Shown here piece by piece: positions 63,600 to 64,000 of a DNA stretch of 64,000 nucleotides (its first letter is position 1; every line of letters begins with the position of its first letter). A program made the position numbers and the translations under genes. This DNA comes from Albula goreensis (taxonomy: Eukaryota > Chordata > Actinopteri > Albuliformes > Albulidae): contig CM040742.1 of NCBI GenBank assembly GCA_022829145.1, forward strand, positions 9,111,538 to 9,175,537, given 5' to 3'. The notes beneath the pieces are model-generated. The model ran no database searches and was not told the DNA's origin. It saw only the letters and a program-made list of their open reading frames with translations.

Positions 63600-64000
63600 G
63601 AACAGCTGGTGAATAGTGTTTCCATCAGCCTGCTATAAAAAGACAATCCCCACGGGCCAGACGATTTTATCTGTTTTATTCTTTTATCTTCCTTTTGGAT
63701 TTTTTTCCTCATTTCTCATGTTCCCTGCAGCACACACTTGCCAAGAAAAATTCTGCCTATTTATAAGTGGTTTCTAAATTGATTTGAATTAAAAGGAATA
63801 ATTTCATAATTTGAGCAATTTCTCATATCTGTGGAAAGGAATCCCACCTGTGTAATTAATTATTCCCATCAATGAACTCTGAGCACCGCAGAGAGCTTCA
63901 AGGCCGCAGAGGAGCAAACACTTATTTTTATCACCTACCTGCTGAACTCAAACATACAGCTTTCTAAAGTGAAAATGACTCAGTCACATAAATCATGTCA
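63600..64000. promoter_or_regulatory. AT-rich low-repeat block, candidate CNE
   Basis: Contains GTGTAATTAATTATTCCC, AATTGATTTGAATTAAAAGG and ATGACTCAGTCA (an AP-1/Maf-like site at about 63977). The texture is that of a conserved enhancer; conservation was not tested. Confidence 0.25.

Overview
This is vertebrate nuclear DNA, almost certainly from a ray-finned (teleost-grade) fish. Coding exons are short, separated by introns and bounded by GT/AG. Dispersed repeats are of fish type: Tc1/mariner elements, tRNA-derived SINEs with an L2-type 3' tail, and abundant CA/CT microsatellites. Two genes are recognised with confidence. Their convergent order matches the TRPC5-ALG13 neighbourhood of human Xq23.

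Layout. 1-8419 is intron of trpc5 or flank, with a ~945-bp minisatellite at 1206-2150. 8420-23232 (+) holds the last eight coding exons of trpc5: the transmembrane and pore region, TRP domain, CIRB region and PDZ-ligand tail. The ankyrin-repeat N-terminus must lie left of the window. The trpc5 3'UTR runs to about 24.67 kb. A 3-kb gap follows, with a GC-rich island and a SINE. 27881-44691 (-) holds 24 coding exons of the OTU-Tudor-proline-rich part of alg13. Every exon joins its neighbour in phase, giving 886 residues from a candidate ATG to the stop. The glycosyltransferase half of mammalian ALG13 is not recognisable in the window. 45.3-64 kb is gene-poor: a 1.6-kb Tc1-like transposon (DD38E spacing, first catalytic Asp deleted), SINE and repeat fragments, short tandem arrays, a possible two-exon transcript and AT-rich stretches that look like regulatory DNA.

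The genes. TRPC5 is a Ca2+-permeable cation channel. ALG13 is known as the catalytic subunit of UDP-GlcNAc transferase; the part encoded here is the OTU/Tudor extension.

Most unusual signal. Several tandem arrays sit on splice sites. Sixteen perfect 39-bp units start at the 5' splice site of a trpc5 exon and stay in its reading frame. About twenty 43-bp units each repeat the 3' end and donor of an alg13 exon. Four degenerate units ending in YAG/AAG precede a trpc5 acceptor. Three trpc5 acceptors carry expanded CT tracts. A 60-bp phase-0 open segment with splice signals lies in the intron that splits the alg13 Tudor domain and may be an undescribed cassette exon. All coordinates and reading frames were worked out by eye; no alignment or search was run.
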